Positions 54,982 to 64,000 of a stretch of DNA of 64,000 nt are shown in pieces. Position numbers and translations under genes: made by a program. The notes below the pieces were generated by a model. That model was given only the letters and a program-made list of their open reading frames with translations. It was not told where the DNA came from and did no database searches. Location of the stretch: the NCBI RefSeq assembly GCF_029581575.1, contig NZ_CP089975.1, forward strand, positions 496,001 to 560,000, written 5' to 3'. Source of the DNA: Moraxella nasibovis (GTDB lineage: Bacteria; Pseudomonadota; Gammaproteobacteria; Pseudomonadales; Moraxellaceae). Position 1 is the stretch's first letter, and the number at the start of each line of letters is the position of its first letter.

Positions 54982-56253
54982 ATGACTTTTTTAGCGCCAC
55001 GACAGGGGCTGTTTGCCGTCATTATTTTGGTCAGTTTGTGCTTGCATACGCTGTTTTTTGTGCTGTCCGAAGAGCGTGAGAGCAAAGAGCGTCAGCGTGC
55101 GATGGCGACTTTGGCGGTGACGGAGCTGGCTCAGGCGTTAAAAGTGCCGCTGGCTACTGGTGATCGCATCAGCATGAGCGTAATTGCGGATAAATACGCC
55201 AAAGAAGAAGAGCTTGCTTTTGTGGGGGTGTACGACGCCAAAGATGCACTGCTTGTGCCTGTGGGTACGCAGAATGCCAGTGGGCTTTCGCTCAAAGAGT
55301 CGGTGGTCTCAGGCAGTAATGCGCTGGGCAGTGTGGTGGTGAAAACGGGTGCGGTGAGTCGTGCTCAGATCATCTCTCAGCATTGGCTGTTTTTGCTAGG
55401 GTCGGCGGGTCTGCATGCGATTTTGTGGCTGCTGTATGGCTATTTGGCACGCCCCACGCGCCAAATGCACGAAGCCATCAGTCAAAAAGTGCGCATGGAG
55501 CTTTTGGATAAGGGTCTGGTGCAGCAGGTCGTAACACCAACGGAGTCTGATGATGCTGTGGCAAATAAAGCTTCGGCGGAAGAAGAGTTTATCACCCAAG
55601 TGCATGCACCATCGGTGGCATCGATCTTAAATGTACAAGCAAAACCGACCACCCACACTGCTGATAAGCCCGTCTCTGATGAGTCTGGCTATGTGGTGCA
55701 AATGCTGTTTGAAGACCCAAATCACCTGCTAGCCACCGTCAGTCATGACAATAAAGCAGCTTACTTTGCGCTGTGCGATCAGCTGCTTGATAAGGCGCTG
55801 CTGCACCTGCTGGCGCTACCGTTATTAACAGGTGTGACGGCAGAAGTGGTGAAATATTATGACGAGAAAGGGGCAAAAGTCGCCTTGCATGGCGATGCAC
55901 CTGCCAAAGTCGCCACCGCTGCTGTGTTCTTGTCTAAGCTCATGCTTATGCTCAATCAAGTCGTGTACGATAAACACCGTGAGATCAAGCGTGTGGCGTG
56001 GCAGATTCGCACCACCGCAAGCCATGCCGATGACGCCGCTACCGTGCTGGATTTGACCAAGCGCCGCCGTGAAGCACCGCTCATTTTGCTTGATGAAAGC
56101 GCCCAAGATGAAGTCAAAATCTATGCTGAGCTAGCTCGCCTTGATGATCCGACTTCCATCCAAGAGCGTGAGACTTGCAGCCTAGCGGGCGTCACCCGAG
56201 CCACTGCCGAAAGACTGCGTAGCGTGCGAGATAAGGTCTTGTTGGAAAGCTGA
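54982..56253 (+). CDS. Smp/YtjB-like membrane protein
   Basis: 423 residues. Two membrane helices (about 8-30 and 138-158) flank a periplasmic domain (SMSVIADKYAKEEELAFVGVYDAKD). The C-terminal half is cytoplasmic. Position opposite serB and the two-helix-plus-loop layout match the Smp/YtjB/AhpA family of gammaproteobacteria; the long cytoplasmic part is not conserved enough for me to assign. Role unknown. ATG at 54982 preferred over a TTG 12 bases before. Confidence 0.75.
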   Translation: MTFLAPRQGLFAVIILVSLCLHTLFFVLSEERESKERQRAMATLAVTELAQALKVPLATGDRISMSVIADKYAKEEELAFVGVYDAKDALLVPVGTQNASGLSLKESVVSGSNALGSVVVKTGAVSRAQIISQHWLFLLGSAGLHAILWLLYGYLARPTRQMHEAISQKVRMELLDKGLVQQVVTPTESDDAVANKASAEEEFITQVHAPSVASILNVQAKPTTHTADKPVSDESGYVVQMLFEDPNHLLATVSHDNKAAYFALCDQLLDKALLHLLALPLLTGVTAEVVKYYDEKGAKVALHGDAPAKVATAAVFLSKLMLMLNQVVYDKHREIKRVAWQIRTTASHADDAATVLDLTKRRREAPLILLDESAQDEVKIYAELARLDDPTSIQERETCSLAGVTRATAERLRSVRDKVLLES

Positions 56254-56425
56254 TGATGGCGTTTTGGAGCTTTTTGCGGTGATTTTATTGTGAAAATCGG
56301 TAAAAATACTTGACATTTGCCAAAAATACGGATATAAGGCATGCAGGGTTGGCAAAAAGCAAGCCACCCTTGATCATTTGCAACTTAACATCTTAGAACT
56401 TGGAATCTTATAATAAGGAGTCATG

Positions 56426-56635
56426 ATGAGCGAAATTGACGATTTTGATGATGACAGCTTTGAAGAAGATGCGGATGCGCAACTGGCGGACGAGTCGAAA
56501 GCCAAACCTTTGGAGAAGCGCCTAAAAATCGATGCTTTGCTAGAGCAGCAGCGTCTAAAAAAACTCGAACAAGCCCTTGAACAAGAGGATGACTTTGCTG
56601 AGTTTGATTTGGACGATGATGATTTTGACGACTGA
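56426..56635 (+). CDS. small acidic protein resembling PA3496 family
   Basis: 69 residues. Acidic ends (DDFDDDSFEEDAD and FDLDDDDFDD) frame a basic helix EKRLKIDALLEQQRLKKLEQALE. The core resembles the R-rich helix of the PA3496 putative envelope-integrity family. ATG 56426 has AAGGAG five bases upstream. Too short for a firm assignment. Confidence 0.7.
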   Translation: MSEIDDFDDDSFEEDADAQLADESKAKPLEKRLKIDALLEQQRLKKLEQALEQEDDFAEFDLDDDDFDD

Positions 56636-56669
56636 TGCTAACAGACATTCGGTCTTTTTGACCTAAAAT

Positions 56670-56707
56670 TAAGGCTTGTGTCGGCGGTTCGGTGCGAGCC
56701 TTTTTTT
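56670..56707 (+). terminator. terminator after the small acidic protein gene
   Basis: AAGGCTTG...CGAGCCTTTTTTT, with an interior loop; T-run at the 3' side. Confidence 0.7.
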
Positions 56708-56885
56708 GATGGCTTTGGCGTTAAGACCGAATTTTATGGCTTTTAAATTGAATTTAAAACATAAGATGTAAGACTTGTATGGTTTGACTTATGTTGATGT
56801 TGAGCCATATCAGCACCTAATGATCACACAAAGCTATTAAAAAAGTATTTAAATTTCTACCAAAATGTACCAAAGAGAGAAGATT

Positions 56886-57407
56886 ATGAACAAGCAAGCA
56901 TTATTTGAGTATTTGTCGTCTGATGCCAATCAGCTGGGGCTTGACCCAATCGCTGCGCATGGGTTTTTGACAGCGACGGTGGTGGGCAAACCTTTACCAA
57001 ACTGGCTGTCGGCATTTTTTGAGGGTGCGGATAAGCAAGTGCCAGATGAGGTTAAAGAAGCGCTGATCGCATGGCGAGAAGAGCTGTACGACACGCTCAA
57101 AGCCGAAGAGCCGATTGAACTGCCTTTTGATGCCAGCGAAGAGGCGGAGGATTTTAGTGAAGAGGGTGACTTGGCGGCATGGGCGATCGGCTTTGTCGAT
57201 GCGATGTACTCGGATGAGAATGTCGATTGGTTTGATGATGAGAACACCGAAGAAGATGTGGCGATGCTGACTTTGCCGATGGTGATGCTCTCAGGCATTG
57301 ACCCTGAGATGGACGAGATGCGAGATGAAGAGACCTTGGCGCAGATGGCAAATGCTTTGGAAGATAACATCACAGAGCTGTTTTTGTTGTTCCACACAGA
57401 CGACTGA
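56886..57407 (+). CDS. YecA/UPF0149 family protein
   Basis: 173 residues, very acidic. LDPIAAHGFLTATVVGKPLPNWL, then DLAAWAIGFVDAMYSDENVDWF and VMLSGIDPEMDE are the UPF0149 blocks. No zinc-ribbon SEC-C tail is present. Cytoplasmic; function unknown. The ATG at 56886 follows AGAGAGA-like purine-rich sequence. Confidence 0.88.
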   Translation: MNKQALFEYLSSDANQLGLDPIAAHGFLTATVVGKPLPNWLSAFFEGADKQVPDEVKEALIAWREELYDTLKAEEPIELPFDASEEAEDFSEEGDLAAWAIGFVDAMYSDENVDWFDDENTEEDVAMLTLPMVMLSGIDPEMDEMRDEETLAQMANALEDNITELFLLFHTDD

Positions 57408-57426
57408 TGCTTGTTTTTAAGCGCCT

Positions 57427-57448
57427 AAATGGGTCTTGTGACCCATTT
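57427..57448 (+). terminator. terminator after the UPF0149 gene
   Basis: AAATGGGTC-TTGT-GACCCATTT followed by a T-run; 9-bp stem. Confidence 0.87.
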
Positions 57449-57504
57449 TTTATCTCAATGACTGTCAAAAATGCTTTTTTAATATTAAAAACATAAGGAA
57501 AATC

Positions 57505-57861
57505 ATGCAGTTATCAAATTTAGAACACTTGCCCAATCACACCATCACTGAGCGTCTGGATGTCGTCTATGGCAGCACGGTGCGCACCAAGCATGTGGGT
57601 AAGGATTTTTTAGCAGGGCTAAAAAATATCGTCGGCGGTGAGCTGGTGGCCTATACAGAGCTTTTAGAAGAGGCTCGCCAAGAAGCGCTGGGTCGCATGG
57701 TCGCCAAGGCTCAGGCACTGGGCGCAGATGCGGTGGTGGGTATTCGCTTTTCTACATCTAATGTGACCACGGGCGCATCGGAGATTTTTGTCTATGGCAC
57801 GGCGGTCAAAGCGGTCAAGAGTCATGCTTCGTTTGGACAGAGCTTAACACCTTTTGAATGA
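57505..57861 (+). CDS. YbjQ/UPF0145 family protein
   Basis: 118 residues. DVVYGSTVRTKHVGKDFLAGLKNIVGGELVAYTELLEEARQEALGRMVAKAQALGADAVVGIRFSTSN is the family domain, which forms pentamers and was named for predicted heavy-metal binding. No Cys/His metal cluster is visible, so the metal role is uncertain. Followed by a membrane-anchored paralogue after ten bases. Confidence 0.9.
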   Translation: MQLSNLEHLPNHTITERLDVVYGSTVRTKHVGKDFLAGLKNIVGGELVAYTELLEEARQEALGRMVAKAQALGADAVVGIRFSTSNVTTGASEIFVYGTAVKAVKSHASFGQSLTPFE

Positions 57862-57871
57862 GGTCTTTATC

Positions 57872-58315
57872 ATGGACATCGTTGATCTGATTTTAAGAAA
57901 CTTGCAGATCGTCATTGCGGTGCTGTTGTTCGTCGTGGGCTGGTATTTTGGCACAATGAATGAGCGCCGACACTTAGCAAGGCTGGCTGATGAAGAAAGG
58001 CTTTTTGCGCACATCAGCATCTCAAACGAACGCTTTTATGTGCCTGCCATACAGTCTGATGGGGCGCTGGTTTTGGGGAGTGTGTCGATTGCTCAAGACG
58101 GGTTTAAGCTGATTTTTGCTGGATTTTTGAGTCTTTTTGGAAAAAATCTGACCGTCTATGAAAGCCTGCTTGAACGGGCAAGGCGGGAGGCGGTTTTGCG
58201 CATGAAACGCCAAGCCAATGAGCTGGGCTGCATCCATATCTATGGCGTGCGCATTGAGACATCGACCGTGGACGGTGGCGGTGTTGAGGTGCTGGTATAT
58301 GGCACAGCTGTCTAG
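57872..58315 (+). CDS. membrane-anchored YbjQ/UPF0145 paralogue
   Basis: 147 residues. One N-terminal membrane helix (LQIVIAVLLFVVGWYFG) precedes a divergent YbjQ domain (VYESLLERARREAVLRMKRQANELGCIHIYGVRIETSTVDGGGVEVLVYGTAV). The C-terminal half aligns with the preceding gene, so it is a tandem duplicate that acquired a membrane segment. ATG 57872 with GAGGT upstream; the two genes overlap in one transcript. Confidence 0.85.
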   Translation: MDIVDLILRNLQIVIAVLLFVVGWYFGTMNERRHLARLADEERLFAHISISNERFYVPAIQSDGALVLGSVSIAQDGFKLIFAGFLSLFGKNLTVYESLLERARREAVLRMKRQANELGCIHIYGVRIETSTVDGGGVEVLVYGTAV

Positions 58316-58351
58316 CTTTGGCTTTTATTATTAAAAAAAACTTAAATATTT

Positions 58352-58386
58352 AAAACTCCCAAAAACCGTTTGATTTTTGGGAGTTT
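58352..58386. terminator. bidirectional terminator between YbjQ pair and pirin
   Basis: AAAACTCCCAAAAA/TTTTTGGGAGTTTT, 14-bp stem with an 8-nt loop, A-run and T-run flanks. Confidence 0.87.
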
Positions 58387-58400
58387 TTTGGATCATAAAG

Positions 58401-59279
58401 CTATTGCACGATTTGCCCAAATTTGCCTGCACGCACATCGCTGATTGCTTGATTGATCTCATCCATCGTGTTCATCACAAAAGGTCCGTAGCCCACGACA
58501 GGTTCGTTCAAAGGCTCGCCTGACAAAATCAAAATCTTAGCATCATCATTGGCGGTGAGTTTGACCGTATCGCCACCTTTTTCAAAGCTAATAAGCTCAT
58601 TTGGGCGGGCGGTTTTGTTATCATTGACCACGGCCACACCGTCCAAAATCAATATCAAAAGATTGTGCGTTTCTGGTATGGTAAAGCTGTATTCGCCGCC
58701 AGGATTTAGGCGAATGTCCCACAGGTTAATGGGGCTAAAAGTGCTTGCCGTGCCGTGCGTGCCGTCAAAGTCGCCTGCGATGATGCGTGCGATGCCGTTG
58801 CCATTTAAATCCACGACAGGAATGTCGTTGCTATCAATGGCTTGGTACTTGGGGGCGGTCATTTTGTCCTTGGCAGGCAGATTGACCCAAAGCTGTACCA
58901 TTTCAAACATTCCACCTGTTTTTGAAAAGTTTTCTGAATGATATTCTTGGTGCATCAGCCCACTACCTGCGGTCATCCATTGCACGCCGCCTGTGCCAAT
59001 CACACCGCCACCGCCATAGGAGTCTTTATGCTCAATCTCGCCTTGATAAGCGATGGTAACGGTCTCAAAGCCACGGTGCGGATGCTCGCCGACGCCACGC
59101 AGGTTGCGGTCAAAATTGGGGGCAAATTCTTGCGGACTGGCGTAATCCATCAACAAAAATGGGTCGAGATTGCGCCCTGTTTGGCTATAATTAAACATAC
59201 TGCTGACATAAAAACCATCACCCACCCAATGTTTTGGCGGAGCGGGGTGAATGTGAGCGACTTGTTTTTGATTGCTCAT
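58401..59279 (-). CDS. pirin family protein
   Basis: 292 residues, double cupin. RNLDPFLLMDYASPQEF, RGVGEHPHRGFETVTIAYQGEIEHKDSYGGGGVIGTGGVQWMTAGSGLMHQEYHSE carries the metal-binding His and Glu of pirin. C-terminal DAKILILSGEPLNEPVVGYGPFVMNTMDEINQAI. Pirins vary: quercetinase activity or regulation of metabolism. Monocistronic. Confidence 0.93.
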   Translation of the reverse strand: MSNQKQVAHIHPAPPKHWVGDGFYVSSMFNYSQTGRNLDPFLLMDYASPQEFAPNFDRNLRGVGEHPHRGFETVTIAYQGEIEHKDSYGGGGVIGTGGVQWMTAGSGLMHQEYHSENFSKTGGMFEMVQLWVNLPAKDKMTAPKYQAIDSNDIPVVDLNGNGIARIIAGDFDGTHGTASTFSPINLWDIRLNPGGEYSFTIPETHNLLILILDGVAVVNDNKTARPNELISFEKGGDTVKLTANDDAKILILSGEPLNEPVVGYGPFVMNTMDEINQAISDVRAGKFGQIVQ

Positions 59280-59333
59280 GAGATTTCTCTGATTGGTTAA
59301 ATTTATTATAAAATGGAGATTGATTGGAAATTT

Positions 59334-59858
59334 TCAAGGTTGGATAAACGGTGTGTCAATCTTACTATTTGTTTTCAAATAGCATTTATTTAATAAAAAA
59401 TATTCCATTTCCTTATCAATTGATTTAATAATTTTAATATCCCCACCTTTTAATTCATCATTAGCATAATCGGCATTTGCATCATCAATCAAATACCAAT
59501 GATTGTCAATATAAGCAAAATCATAAAAGGGATTATTGCTGATTGGGCTGTTAATAATTTCATTATCATAATAACAACAAATGACATCACAAGGTATAAT
59601 AAGTGCGATTTGTTTGGAAATTTGAAAATAAAACAATTTTTCATTTTCTATATGTTTATCAATAAATATATCTAAATGACACAGCCATTTTTTATCCAGT
59701 ATTTTTGAAAAATTTACAATAATCTCACTACTATCATTTTCTAAACTTTCCCAATCATTTTCTTGTAAAAATACACAAGTTTTAAAGCCAAAATTCTTAA
59801 AAATCTGGCTTAGTTGATTTTGACTGGGAATTTTGGATAAAATTAGGTCAATGTTCAT
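59334..59858 (-). CDS. AT-rich hypothetical protein
   Basis: 174 residues. The MNIDLILSKIPSQNQL start is at 59858; a longer frame (to 59939) lacks plausible N-terminal sequence. It is much richer in A+T than all neighbours and in Ile, Asn and Lys, a sign of recent transfer or relaxed constraint. No family recognised. The size, acidic composition and CCYYDN and IDNHWYLIDDANADYAN blocks resemble small immunity-type proteins, but no toxin gene is near. Soluble, no signal peptide. Confidence 0.75.
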   Translation of the reverse strand: MNIDLILSKIPSQNQLSQIFKNFGFKTCVFLQENDWESLENDSSEIIVNFSKILDKKWLCHLDIFIDKHIENEKLFYFQISKQIALIIPCDVICCYYDNEIINSPISNNPFYDFAYIDNHWYLIDDANADYANDELKGGDIKIIKSIDKEMEYFLLNKCYLKTNSKIDTPFIQP

Positions 59859-59980
59859 TATTTTGCTCTTATTTTGATTTTTCCGCCATTTTAACACAAA
59901 AAATCCCCCACAACACCCCCATTTTACGGTAAAATACAAGGCATTTTCTTAAAAATTTCAAAAAAATTCGGAGCAATTAA

Positions 59981-62830
59981 ATGAGCATTTTAGACCGCCT
60001 TTCTCCAAGCTATGACCCTGCCCAGATTGAGTCAGGTACTTATGAGCATTGGGAAAATTCAGGCTTTTTTAAGCCAAGCCTTGACAAGGACAAATCCTTC
60101 TCTATCGCCTTGCCACCGCCGAATGTTACAGGCTCCCTGCACATGGGGCATGGATTTAACAACGCCATTATGGACGCTTTGACCCGCTATCATCGTATGC
60201 GTGGCTACAATACGCTGTGGCAACCCGGCACCGACCACGCAGGCATCGCCACGCAAATGGTGGTAGAACGACAGCTTGGGCTACAAAACATCACTCGCCA
60301 CGACCTAGGGCGTGAAAAATTCTTGGAAAAAGTGTGGGAGTGGAAAGCTCAATCAGGCGGTACGATCACAAGCCAAATTCGCCGTTTGGGGTCAAGCGTG
60401 GACTGGTCTCGTGAGCGATTTACGATGGATGATGATTTGTCCGATGTGGTCAAAGAAGTCTTTGTTCGCTTGCACGAAGAGGGGCTGATTTATCGCAAAA
60501 AACGCCTTGTGAATTGGGATACTAAATTGCTGACCGCCATTAGCGATTTGGAAGTAGAAAATCGTGATGAAAAAGGCTTTATGTATCATGTGCGCTATCC
60601 TTTTGTCAAAGGTCAAACAGATGCAAATGGTGTGAGCCTTGACGGTCAATTTATGCACATTGCGACCACTCGCCCAGAGACGATTTTGGCGGACGGCTGT
60701 TTGGCGGTACACCCTGATGACGCTCGCTACACGCACATTGTAGGTAAAATGGTTCACGTTCCTTTGACCGACCGTACCATTCCTGTGCTTGCCGACCCTT
60801 ATCCCGACCCAGAATTTGGTACAGGTTGCGTAAAAATTACCCCTGCTCATGATTTTAATGACTATGAAGTCGGTGAGCGCCACGACATTGAAATCATCAA
60901 TTTGATGAACCTTGACGGCACAATGAACGAAAATTGTCCGCCTGCTTATCAAGGGCTTGACCGCTTTGACGCTCGTAAAAACATCATTGCTGACCTAGAA
61001 ACGCACGGCTTTTTAGAAAAAGTAGAACCACACGAATTAAAACGTCCTTATGGCGATCGCTCTGGCACAGTGATTGAACCTTTATTAACCGACCAATGGT
61101 ATGTCAAAATCGCCCCACTTGCCGAGCCTGCCATCCAAGCGGTACAAGACGGACGCATTAAATTTGTTCCAGAGCAATACACCAATATGTACATGGCGTG
61201 GATGCGTGATATTCAAGATTGGTGTATCAGCCGTCAGCTGTGGTGGGGTCATCGCATTCCTGCGTGGTATGACGAGGCGGGAAATGTCTATGTCGGTCGC
61301 AGTGAAGACGAAGTGCGTCAAAAGCATAATCTGGGCGACACCGCCTTACGCCAAGATGACGATGTGCTGGATACTTGGTTCTCATCAGCCCTTTGGACTT
61401 TCTCAACGCTGGGCTGGACGGGCAAAGATGAGCTGGATTTTCAAAATGAAATCTTGCAAAAATTCCACCCAACGAGCGTGCTGGTAACAGGCTTTGACAT
61501 CATTTTCTTCTGGGTTGCCCGTATGATTATGATGACCATGCACTTTGTCAAAGACGAAAACGGCAAGCCACAAGTGCCATTTAAAACTGTCTATGTACAC
61601 GGTCTGGTGCGTGATGGCGAAGGTCAAAAAATGTCCAAATCTAAGGGTAATGTGCTAGACCCATTGGATTTGATTGACGGCATTGACTTGGAAAGTTTGG
61701 TCGCCAAGCGTACTTCTGGCTTGATGAATCCAAAAGACGCAGCGAAAATTGAAAAAGCCACTCGTAAAGAATTTGCCGACGGCATCAATGCTTATGGTAC
61801 GGACGCTTTAAGATTTACTTTCTGTGCCTTGGCAAGTACGGGTCGTGATATTAAATTTGACCTAAAACGCGTGGAAGGTTATCGTAATTTTTGTAATAAA
61901 ATCTGGAACGCCACAAGATTTGTTTTGATGAATGTTGATGGTAAAGCAATTCACGCCGAGGCACGCCCTGAGCTTTGGGAATTGCCAGAGCAATGGATTA
62001 TTAGCCGTTTGCAAAAAGCTGAACAAGCGGTGAATCTTGCGTTTGAAACTTATCGTTTGGACTTGGCAAGTGCTGCAATTTATGATTTTATTTGGAATGA
62101 ATATTGCGATTGGTATGTGGAACTCACCAAACCTGTATTAAATGACCCCAATGTCAGTGATGAAAGAAAGGCGCAGGTGCGTTATGTGCTGTTGTCGGTG
62201 ATGGAAGTGGCGTTAAGACTTACACACCCAATCATGCCGTTCATCACCGAAGAGATTTGGCAGACGCTCGCTCCAATGATTGGTCGTGGTGGCGAAAGCA
62301 TTATGCTGGCAAATTATCCAATCGCCAACGAGAGTCGTATTAACGAACAAGCTGAAAATGACATGGCGTGGTTACAAGGCTTGATTGGGGCCGTGCGAAA
62401 TATTCGTGGCGAAATGAATTTGGGTAATGCCAAATTATTGCCTGTGCTTTTGCAAAACATCACAGACGATGAAAAGAGACAAATTGAGCGTATCGAGCCG
62501 TTGTTTAAAGCCCTTGCTAAAGTAGAAAGTTTGGCGTTTTTGGGCAATGATGAAAAAGCTCCATTGTCATCATCAAGCGTGGTGGGCAGTGCGGTGGTGC
62601 TTGTACCGATGAAAGGCTTAATTGACCCTGCGGTGGAATTGGCTCGTCTAAATAAAGAACTGGACAAACTCACCAAACAATACGACCAAATCGCAAACAA
62701 ACTTGCCAATGAAGGCTTTGTCGCCAAAGCACCACCTGCGGTTGTTGAAGCTGAAAAAGCGAAATTGGTGAAATTGGAAGGGCAGATTGGGAAAATTAAA
62801 GAGAATGTTGCGGAGTTAAAGGCTCTTTAA
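59981..62830 (+). CDS. valS: valyl-tRNA synthetase
   Basis: Charges tRNA-Val; class I synthetase. 949 residues with HIGH variant HMGH (residues 54-57), the editing CP1 domain ([17 protein letters not shown]), KMSKSKGN near residue 549, and a C-terminal coiled coil ([23 protein letters not shown]). Start ATG after CGGAGCAATTAA. Complete and normal in length. Confidence 0.98.
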   Translation: MSILDRLSPSYDPAQIESGTYEHWENSGFFKPSLDKDKSFSIALPPPNVTGSLHMGHGFNNAIMDALTRYHRMRGYNTLWQPGTDHAGIATQMVVERQLGLQNITRHDLGREKFLEKVWEWKAQSGGTITSQIRRLGSSVDWSRERFTMDDDLSDVVKEVFVRLHEEGLIYRKKRLVNWDTKLLTAISDLEVENRDEKGFMYHVRYPFVKGQTDANGVSLDGQFMHIATTRPETILADGCLAVHPDDARYTHIVGKMVHVPLTDRTIPVLADPYPDPEFGTGCVKITPAHDFNDYEVGERHDIEIINLMNLDGTMNENCPPAYQGLDRFDARKNIIADLETHGFLEKVEPHELKRPYGDRSGTVIEPLLTDQWYVKIAPLAEPAIQAVQDGRIKFVPEQYTNMYMAWMRDIQDWCISRQLWWGHRIPAWYDEAGNVYVGRSEDEVRQKHNLGDTALRQDDDVLDTWFSSALWTFSTLGWTGKDELDFQNEILQKFHPTSVLVTGFDIIFFWVARMIMMTMHFVKDENGKPQVPFKTVYVHGLVRDGEGQKMSKSKGNVLDPLDLIDGIDLESLVAKRTSGLMNPKDAAKIEKATRKEFADGINAYGTDALRFTFCALASTGRDIKFDLKRVEGYRNFCNKIWNATRFVLMNVDGKAIHAEARPELWELPEQWIISRLQKAEQAVNLAFETYRLDLASAAIYDFIWNEYCDWYVELTKPVLNDPNVSDERKAQVRYVLLSVMEVALRLTHPIMPFITEEIWQTLAPMIGRGGESIMLANYPIANESRINEQAENDMAWLQGLIGAVRNIRGEMNLGNAKLLPVLLQNITDDEKRQIERIEPLFKALAKVESLAFLGNDEKAPLSSSSVVGSAVVLVPMKGLIDPAVELARLNKELDKLTKQYDQIANKLANEGFVAKAPPAVVEAEKAKLVKLEGQIGKIKENVAELKAL

Positions 62831-62942
62831 TTTGTGATGTTTGCCTAGGTATGTGAAAACTGATAAAAATTGACATCAAGCTTATAGTGGTTGCAATTTA
62901 TCTTATCCATAAACTTGATCAATTTTTAAGTTTGATCGATAT

Positions 62943-62978
62943 AAAAAAACGGATGCGCATACAAGCATCCGTTTTTTT
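62943..62978. terminator. bidirectional terminator between valS and the BASS gene
   Basis: AAAAAACGGATGC/GCATCCGTTTTTTT with a loop of about 8 nt, between convergent genes. Confidence 0.87.
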
Positions 62979-63021
62979 AAACTACTAAGAAATACAAGAT
63001 AAATCAAGGTGGCGATTGATT

Positions 63022-63996
63022 TTAGTGTGTTTTTATTGGCTGTTTTTGTGCTTGTCGCTTATCCCACCAGCCAAAGGCGTTACCAAGTACGGTGCCTGAA
63101 ACCGAGTGCCACACGCAGGCAACGGCAGTGGCAATGGCGGATTCGGCATTGGCAGGGAAAAATTTGGCACTAAGACCTGTGGCAAGTCCTGCATTTTGCA
63201 CGCCAACCTCGATCGCCAGTGTGCGTTTTTTGGCGGTGCTCATGCCTAAAGCCTTGCCAGAAAAATAGCCCAAAATATAGCCGCCAAAATTATGCAGTGC
63301 AATAGCCGCCACCATAACCAACGCCGACTCTAAGAAACGACCGCCATGCACAGCAGCAACACCACCTACGATGGCAGCAAAAGCCAAGACAGCAACGCCA
63401 GGCATGATTTTTTGGACATCGGCGAACCAAGATTTTTTGTGTAATAAAATGTTGGCTGCTGAGCCGATTAAGACAGGAAATAAAGTTACCAGCAGCATGA
63501 ATTTGAACATGCCCCATCCATCCATCGCAACTGTCTCACCGACCAAATACATCATCCACAAAGGCGCAGCTATCGGTGCAAGTAGCGTAGAGACGGTCGT
63601 CATGCCCACCGAAAAAGCGACATCGCCACGAGCCAGATAGCTCATGATGTTCGATGACACGCCACCAGGACAGGAGCCAACCAATACCAAGCCCAAGGTT
63701 AAGCCATCAGACAGACCCAGACCACGACCGATGGCGATGGCAAGCAGTGGCATGATGGTGTATTGTGCGATCGTACCAACGAGAATGTCCAGCGGTCGCT
63801 GTGCCAAAATGCGATAGTCCTCTTTACCCAGGGTCATGCCCATGCCAAGCATGATGGTGCCAAGCACGAGAATTTGAATGTCGCCTTTTACCCAAGAAAA
63901 GCTGGCAGGCTCAATCATGGCGATGATGGCGGCGATGATGATGACAATGGCGGTAAAGCGCGTCAAAAACTGACTGACTGTAACCAAAGATTGCAT
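63022..63996 (-). CDS. bile acid:sodium symporter family (BASS) transporter, second member
   Basis: 324 residues, nine to ten helices. GTIMLGMGMTLGKEDYRIL, the core VLVGSCPGGVSSNIMSYLARGDVAFSVGMTTVSTLLAPIAAPL and the crossover RTLAIEVGVQNAGLATGLSAKFF are characteristic of the PanS/YocS-like group. Substrate unknown. It is only distantly like the protein at 11121-11993. It ends four bases from the window edge, and the start codon is inside. Confidence 0.9.
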   Translation of the reverse strand: MQSLVTVSQFLTRFTAIVIIIAAIIAMIEPASFSWVKGDIQILVLGTIMLGMGMTLGKEDYRILAQRPLDILVGTIAQYTIMPLLAIAIGRGLGLSDGLTLGLVLVGSCPGGVSSNIMSYLARGDVAFSVGMTTVSTLLAPIAAPLWMMYLVGETVAMDGWGMFKFMLLVTLFPVLIGSAANILLHKKSWFADVQKIMPGVAVLAFAAIVGGVAAVHGGRFLESALVMVAAIALHNFGGYILGYFSGKALGMSTAKKRTLAIEVGVQNAGLATGLSAKFFPANAESAIATAVACVWHSVSGTVLGNAFGWWDKRQAQKQPIKTH

Positions 63997-64000
63997 TATG

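Noticed and set aside
54713-54985. 90-codon plus-strand frame upstream of the membrane protein gene
   Set aside because: Lys/Phe-rich chance composition of AT-rich DNA, overlapping the start of the next real gene, with no ribosome site.

Overview
The window looks like chromosomal DNA of a gammaproteobacterium of the family Moraxellaceae, most likely a Moraxella. Three things suggest this: an acyltransferase that closely resembles the Acinetobacter wax ester synthase AtfA, a GDSL-esterase autotransporter of the Moraxella McaP/EstA type, and gene order (trpA-accD-folC-SPOR protein; pyrG-kdsA-eno-ftsB-ispD). Base composition is in the mid-40s % GC by eye. I see no prophage, insertion sequence, rRNA operon or CRISPR array, and most of the window is housekeeping sequence.

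Layout. Positions 1-4834 hold the end of trpA, accD, folC, a LysM-SPOR envelope protein and a DUF2726 protein. A lipid-anchored cytochrome c' and a ribA-hemF pair follow on the minus strand, then dxs, a small lipoprotein, a SuhB-type phosphatase and a bile-acid/sodium symporter family protein (to about 12000). AtfA-like acyltransferase, thiG, a tRNA-His/Arg/Pro cluster and a rhodanese lie on the minus strand (12172-15311). On the plus strand come tag, an Lnb_N/DUF4105 membrane protein, pyrG, kdsA, eno, ftsB, ispD, comEC and sppA (15454-26332). Then come a lone ribbon-helix-helix regulator, prmA, purH, PBP1b, a CcoI-type copper ATPase, a BAX-inhibitor-1 protein, nadK and yeaC.

The interval 37600-38950 is accessory-like. 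It has a 102-bp inverted-repeat element that cuts off an aspartate racemase gene, followed by a VapBC toxin-antitoxin pair with a clear palindromic operator. After this come two membrane transporters, coaBC, an SGNH hydrolase, and a probable sulfur/redox cluster (rhodanese lipoprotein, AhpD-like protein, AraC regulator, TSUP exporter). The right part carries fadD, rph, hemJ, the autotransporter esterase, bioB, an SCP2 protein, serB with a divergent membrane protein, two YbjQ-family proteins, pirin, an AT-rich orphan, valS and a second BASS transporter.

The most unusual signals are small-scale DNA structure rather than a new gene system. A 75-bp REP-like element is inserted in frame in dxs. 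Two related inverted-repeat elements occur, one of which ends a gene. Many short perfect or near-perfect tandem duplications (11-22 bp) sit next to gene starts and stops. A possible promoter lies in the loop of a terminator ahead of hemJ. I found no convincing large undescribed system.
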